A stretch of DNA of 64,000 nucleotides, from the NCBI RefSeq assembly GCF_047496725.1, contig NC_132972.1:8791501-8855500 (forward strand), in the 5' to 3' direction. Shown here in pieces: positions 60,912 through 64,000 of this stretch; position 1 is the first letter of the stretch, and each line of letters begins with the position of its first letter. The DNA comes from Anoplolepis gracilipes. Its lineage: Eukaryota > Arthropoda > Insecta > Hymenoptera > Formicidae. The position numbers and the translations under genes were made by a program. The notes under the pieces are model-generated. The model was not told the DNA's origin. It made no database searches and saw only the letters and a list, made by a program, of their open reading frames with translations.

Positions 60912-61878
60912 CCGCCCGAAGAAGAACGCCCGCCGCTCCCTTACATCCGCTCACATTTGTATGAGCAAACGCGAGTAAGGTTCCATCTTACAAAAGCCAG
61001 ATGTAAGACAACTGTCGGGGAAGTGGATCATCCGTTTCGCGTTAACGGTGCAAACCTCGAAGCTTTCGTCGTAATGGTCGGTAAATCTTTTCAGCGGCAA
61101 TCTCGAATTCTTTAAAAAATTTTATTAGACGTACCCTAACAAGAGTTTTAATAATTGTAACGAAAGCTGTGCTTTTTTACTACCTAAAATACATAAAATG
61201 ATTTTTATATTTCTGTACTAACATTAACTATAATAGCTTGAATTTCATTCAGATGAACAATTATTCACGAGATTATTAATATTGTTAGAACAACAGTTTT
61301 TAACAGTAAAATTGCTTTATGAAGTAATAATTTTAAATGGCGGAAAAGAAATTTATAAAAAAATAACTAAAAAATAAGCTTAAATTCTTTTTTTATCTTT
61401 GATACCGTACAGATAAAAGTGCGAAAGCCGATATCGCGAAAACATTTTATCGTGTCGCGCGAATGTACATAGCGCGAAAAATATTTTTATGTCCGCTACA
61501 TATACCGGCAAAACTAGTTATTAGTCACGTGGCGAAGGGTTGCAGAGAGCGTGGTGGAATGAAGTGGCGCAGAACGTGCATCACACGCACACGCATATAT
61601 ACAAATACGCCGAAAGAGAGAGGAAAGGGCACGACCGAATGCGAAAGGGTGAGAGGTCAAGGGGAAAGAGGGAAACGCGGTAGCTCGCAATTTGCGTAAT
61701 TGAGCCCTGAATTATTTACACTGTCGGGTGCGTCATACTTCCACTCGGTAATAACTGACAGCCCGGCGTAAATGCGAAATCGGTTGACATTTAGCACGCC
61801 CGAAATTACGACGAGCGCCAACAGCAGGAACGCGCCATTGTCTGCGCTCGCGTCGAAATGGCGCACGGAACTACCAGA
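60912..61878. other. Mixed DNA, no gene seen
   Basis: AT-rich at about 61100-61400. CpG-moderate elsewhere with short frames only. Confidence 0.65.
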
Positions 61879-61910
61879 TTTTTTTTTTTTTTTTTTTTTC
61901 TTTTTTTTTT
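61879..61910. repeat. Interrupted poly(T) run
   Basis: T21, one C, then T10. Confidence 0.95.
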
Positions 61911-62254
61911 CGATTGCCAAACAAAACGGCATCGATGAATCGGCATTCGAGGCGCATTAAAAAGTTTCCAATTTCAGGGAGGCTATTTTCCCGTCGAGAA
62001 AAATATTTTGTTTGTAGGGAAGAAAAAAAAAATATTTTATTCGTAAGCACAACAGACTCATAACATTTCAAGTAAAGAGAGAAAAACGTTGCTTTAAAAA
62101 AAAAAGAATAATTTTTTTCTACATTGTATTTTGTCTTTCGTCGTTGATTTAATAAAAGACATGCTGCAAACTCCCTTTTAAAAAAATAGCGGCTCTTCAA
62201 AGCGAGATCCAATGTCGCGGTTGATCTTCGCGGTTAGCCTCTAGACTCTAAAAA
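61911..62254. other. AT-rich DNA, nothing identified
   Basis: AT-rich sequence. The minus-strand frame there owes its Lys and Phe content to homopolymers. Confidence 0.65.
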
Positions 62255-62266
62255 GAGACAGACAGA

Positions 62267-62308
<42 letters not shown>
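62255..62308 (+). repeat. (GACA)n-(GA)n compound microsatellite
   Basis: Short GACA units followed by a long GA run. Confidence 0.96.
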
Positions 62309-62316
<8 letters not shown>

Positions 62317-62576
62317 AGGACAAATGTTAAGCTGAACGTTAAAGCAATCAAATCGTATTTATAGAGCGGACATGATGTTTACTCGGGTCCTTGAAGAAGC
62401 CTCGTTTACTTAGCAAGTCACTTAGCGGCCGCGCGACAAGCGAATTCGCTAATCTGAGTGTGCGGAATCTAAGCGCGCGCGGTAATGCACTCTCCAGACT
62501 GGATCCTCGTCGAGCCGCGCGAGCCGCGAGATTAGCCGTTCTGTCATGCAAAGTTCCTGAGAGTTGCGACTATCCG
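62309..62576. other. CpG-rich DNA, no gene supported
   Basis: CpG-rich sequence open in frames on both strands (up to 71 codons). Nothing recognisable. Confidence 0.55.
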
Positions 62577-62604
62577 ACGAAGCGGTACCGCTACTCCGCT
62601 TCGT
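62577..62604. repeat. Perfect 9-bp inverted repeat with a 10-base loop
   Basis: ACGAAGCGG (62577-62585) and CCGCTTCGT (62596-62604) are exact complements. The left arm also overlaps the palindrome AGCGGTACCGCT. It lies 25 bases before a GA microsatellite. Confidence 0.85.
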
Positions 62605-62623
62605 AATTCGGTTTTCCTTCTTC

Positions 62624-62628
<5 letters not shown>

Positions 62629-62668
<40 letters not shown>
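62629..62668 (+). repeat. (GA)n microsatellite
   Basis: Perfect GA run of nineteen or more units. Confidence 0.97.
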
Positions 62669-62670
<2 letters not shown>

Positions 62671-64000
62671 CCGCTTCTCCTGTGTCGCGAGCAAGATAAA
62701 CAGACGCGCGGTAAACGCTCCGCGCGAATCTCCGTCTCTCGTCGTCGGTCAAGAAGCGAGTCTCTGAAGGAGAGAGTCGCTAATTTCGGTCGTCTCGCAT
62801 CAACGTATTAACGCTTTATGCAACGCAAATAACGCGGAATCTCAGAAGCGGGACGAGACGCACGTAATAGCGGATTCGTAGGAGAAATCGGGCGTACGTG
62901 TATGGTATACGAAGATGCACGGAATACTACCGAGAGCAAGAGAGAGAGAGAGAAGAAAAAACACAAAATTCTCCATCCGCCGCAAATATTCATCTCGCAA
63001 TCTCGCACCTTCCCCCGCGAAGCCATCCCGCCCCCCGTCTGTTCCCTCGTCTAAGCATATTGCAATGCCTCGCACGGGATATTTTGGCGCAACGAATATG
63101 GAAACGGGGTGGAGGCAAATGAACAGTGCAACGTGGCTACAATCACAGCGGAGAAATAGCACGAAATTCAAATACAAAGTACGGAGAAACTCAACAGAGA
63201 TAGAAATAAAGATATATTAGATAGAGAGATATGACGAAATTTAAAATAACTTTTTTAATTCAAAGATAAAATATTATCAAATTTAAATAACAAAACCAAA
63301 AAAATAGCAATTTAGAATACGATGTGACACATGTAATATTACAAAAATTTAACTTTTTTAATGTTTACTTTATATAATTATAAAAATCTTAAATTTGATA
63401 AAAATAGATATAACACGTTCTTTTCAAAAATTATGATTTCCGAAAGAATTGTGTTTTATTTATTTTTATTTAACAAGCAGAAGCAATCTGTATAGTTATG
63501 TGATATAGTTGTATGGAAAAAAGCAGATGCTCAGAAATCAAGTTTTATTCGAGCAGTAGTTGGAACGCAGATGAAAACCACGTGCAAAACGAGTAGCCGC
63601 AAATGGCGTAGGAAATTTGTTTCTGTTATCACGCTCCCTATCGCGCGACGTCCCTTCTCTCGATGCACTGTCAAAACGAGTCAATGTCCATTTGGATCGA
63701 TAGCCTATTTCCTCGTCAGGGCTTCCCGATTAACCGCCGCGCAGCAAGATTTCAACGACTGTCACGCAGAAAAAGGTGAAGGCCCGATATTAACTGCGAA
63801 ATACGACGAATCAATAAATGGATTTCGATATTTAGTCGTTCGCGCGTTGCATCGTAGATCAGAAAGACGATTCAGGAGTTATTTTAACGCGAATCAACGT
63901 AAAATTCTTCGCTTCGTGTCTTCACAAATCTCTCTCGATAAATACGATAATGACACTCTCAATTTCGAGATTTCCAATTGGTGCTTCAATAAAATTATTA
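62669..64000. other. CpG-rich then AT-rich DNA to the window end
   Basis: CpG-rich to about 63170 with overlapping frames of up to 111 codons. AT-rich at about 63200-63530, then GC-moderate to the end. No gene seen. Confidence 0.65.

Overview
The window is eukaryotic nuclear DNA with no gene I can assign. It has no recognisable protein domain, no convincing tRNA, rRNA or snRNA, no CRISPR array and no bacterial gene organisation. Three features best fit an insect, most likely a hymenopteran such as an ant: a very AT-rich background, CpG-rich islands of a few hundred bases to about 2 kb in which CpG is not depleted, and many long (GA)n/(CT)n microsatellites. This placement is inferred from composition; no marker gene is present. 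The 64 kb looks like a gene desert or the inside of one or more very large introns.

Layout: AT-rich stretches carrying (AT)n, poly(A) and poly(T) alternate with CpG-rich islands, notably near 0.8-1.3, 5.1-5.6, 7.4-8.1, 8.5-9.3, 9.7-10.4, 11.7-12.3, 14.7-15.1, 16.6-17.4, 20.6-21.8, 24.0-24.6, 27.3-29.7, 36.4-37.0, 39.5-41.7, 42.8-46.1, 47.7-48.1, 50.7-51.1, 59.3-59.6 and 62.4-63.2 kb. Long open frames occur mainly over these islands and over purine-rich tracts. They are often open in several frames at once, so most are compositional artefacts. A few are listed as low-confidence candidate exons because they also show a splice site, a good start context or protein-like composition: 17.15, 34.25, 36.79, 37.98, 45.40 and 50.70 kb.

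The most notable signal is non-coding. Several islands contain a degenerate second copy of themselves a few hundred bases to about 9.5 kb away, always in direct orientation. The pairs are 3.85-4.69 / 13.33-13.99 kb, 21.72 / 22.44 kb, 24.30 / 24.90 kb, 40.58 / 41.37 kb and 43.32 / 43.85 kb, plus a three-part repeat at 0.8-1.24 kb. In each, blocks of 13-48 bp are well conserved while the sequence between them has diverged. These could be old duplicated cis-regulatory modules, duplicated exons of a long non-coding RNA, or relics of unknown interspersed repeats. I found no transposon protein and no clear terminal repeats that would decide. Smaller items include three overlapping POU-type octamers (54.53 kb), two short-period minisatellites (30.41 and 33.25 kb) and several perfect-stem inverted repeats (14.93, 27.49, 47.77 and 62.58 kb).
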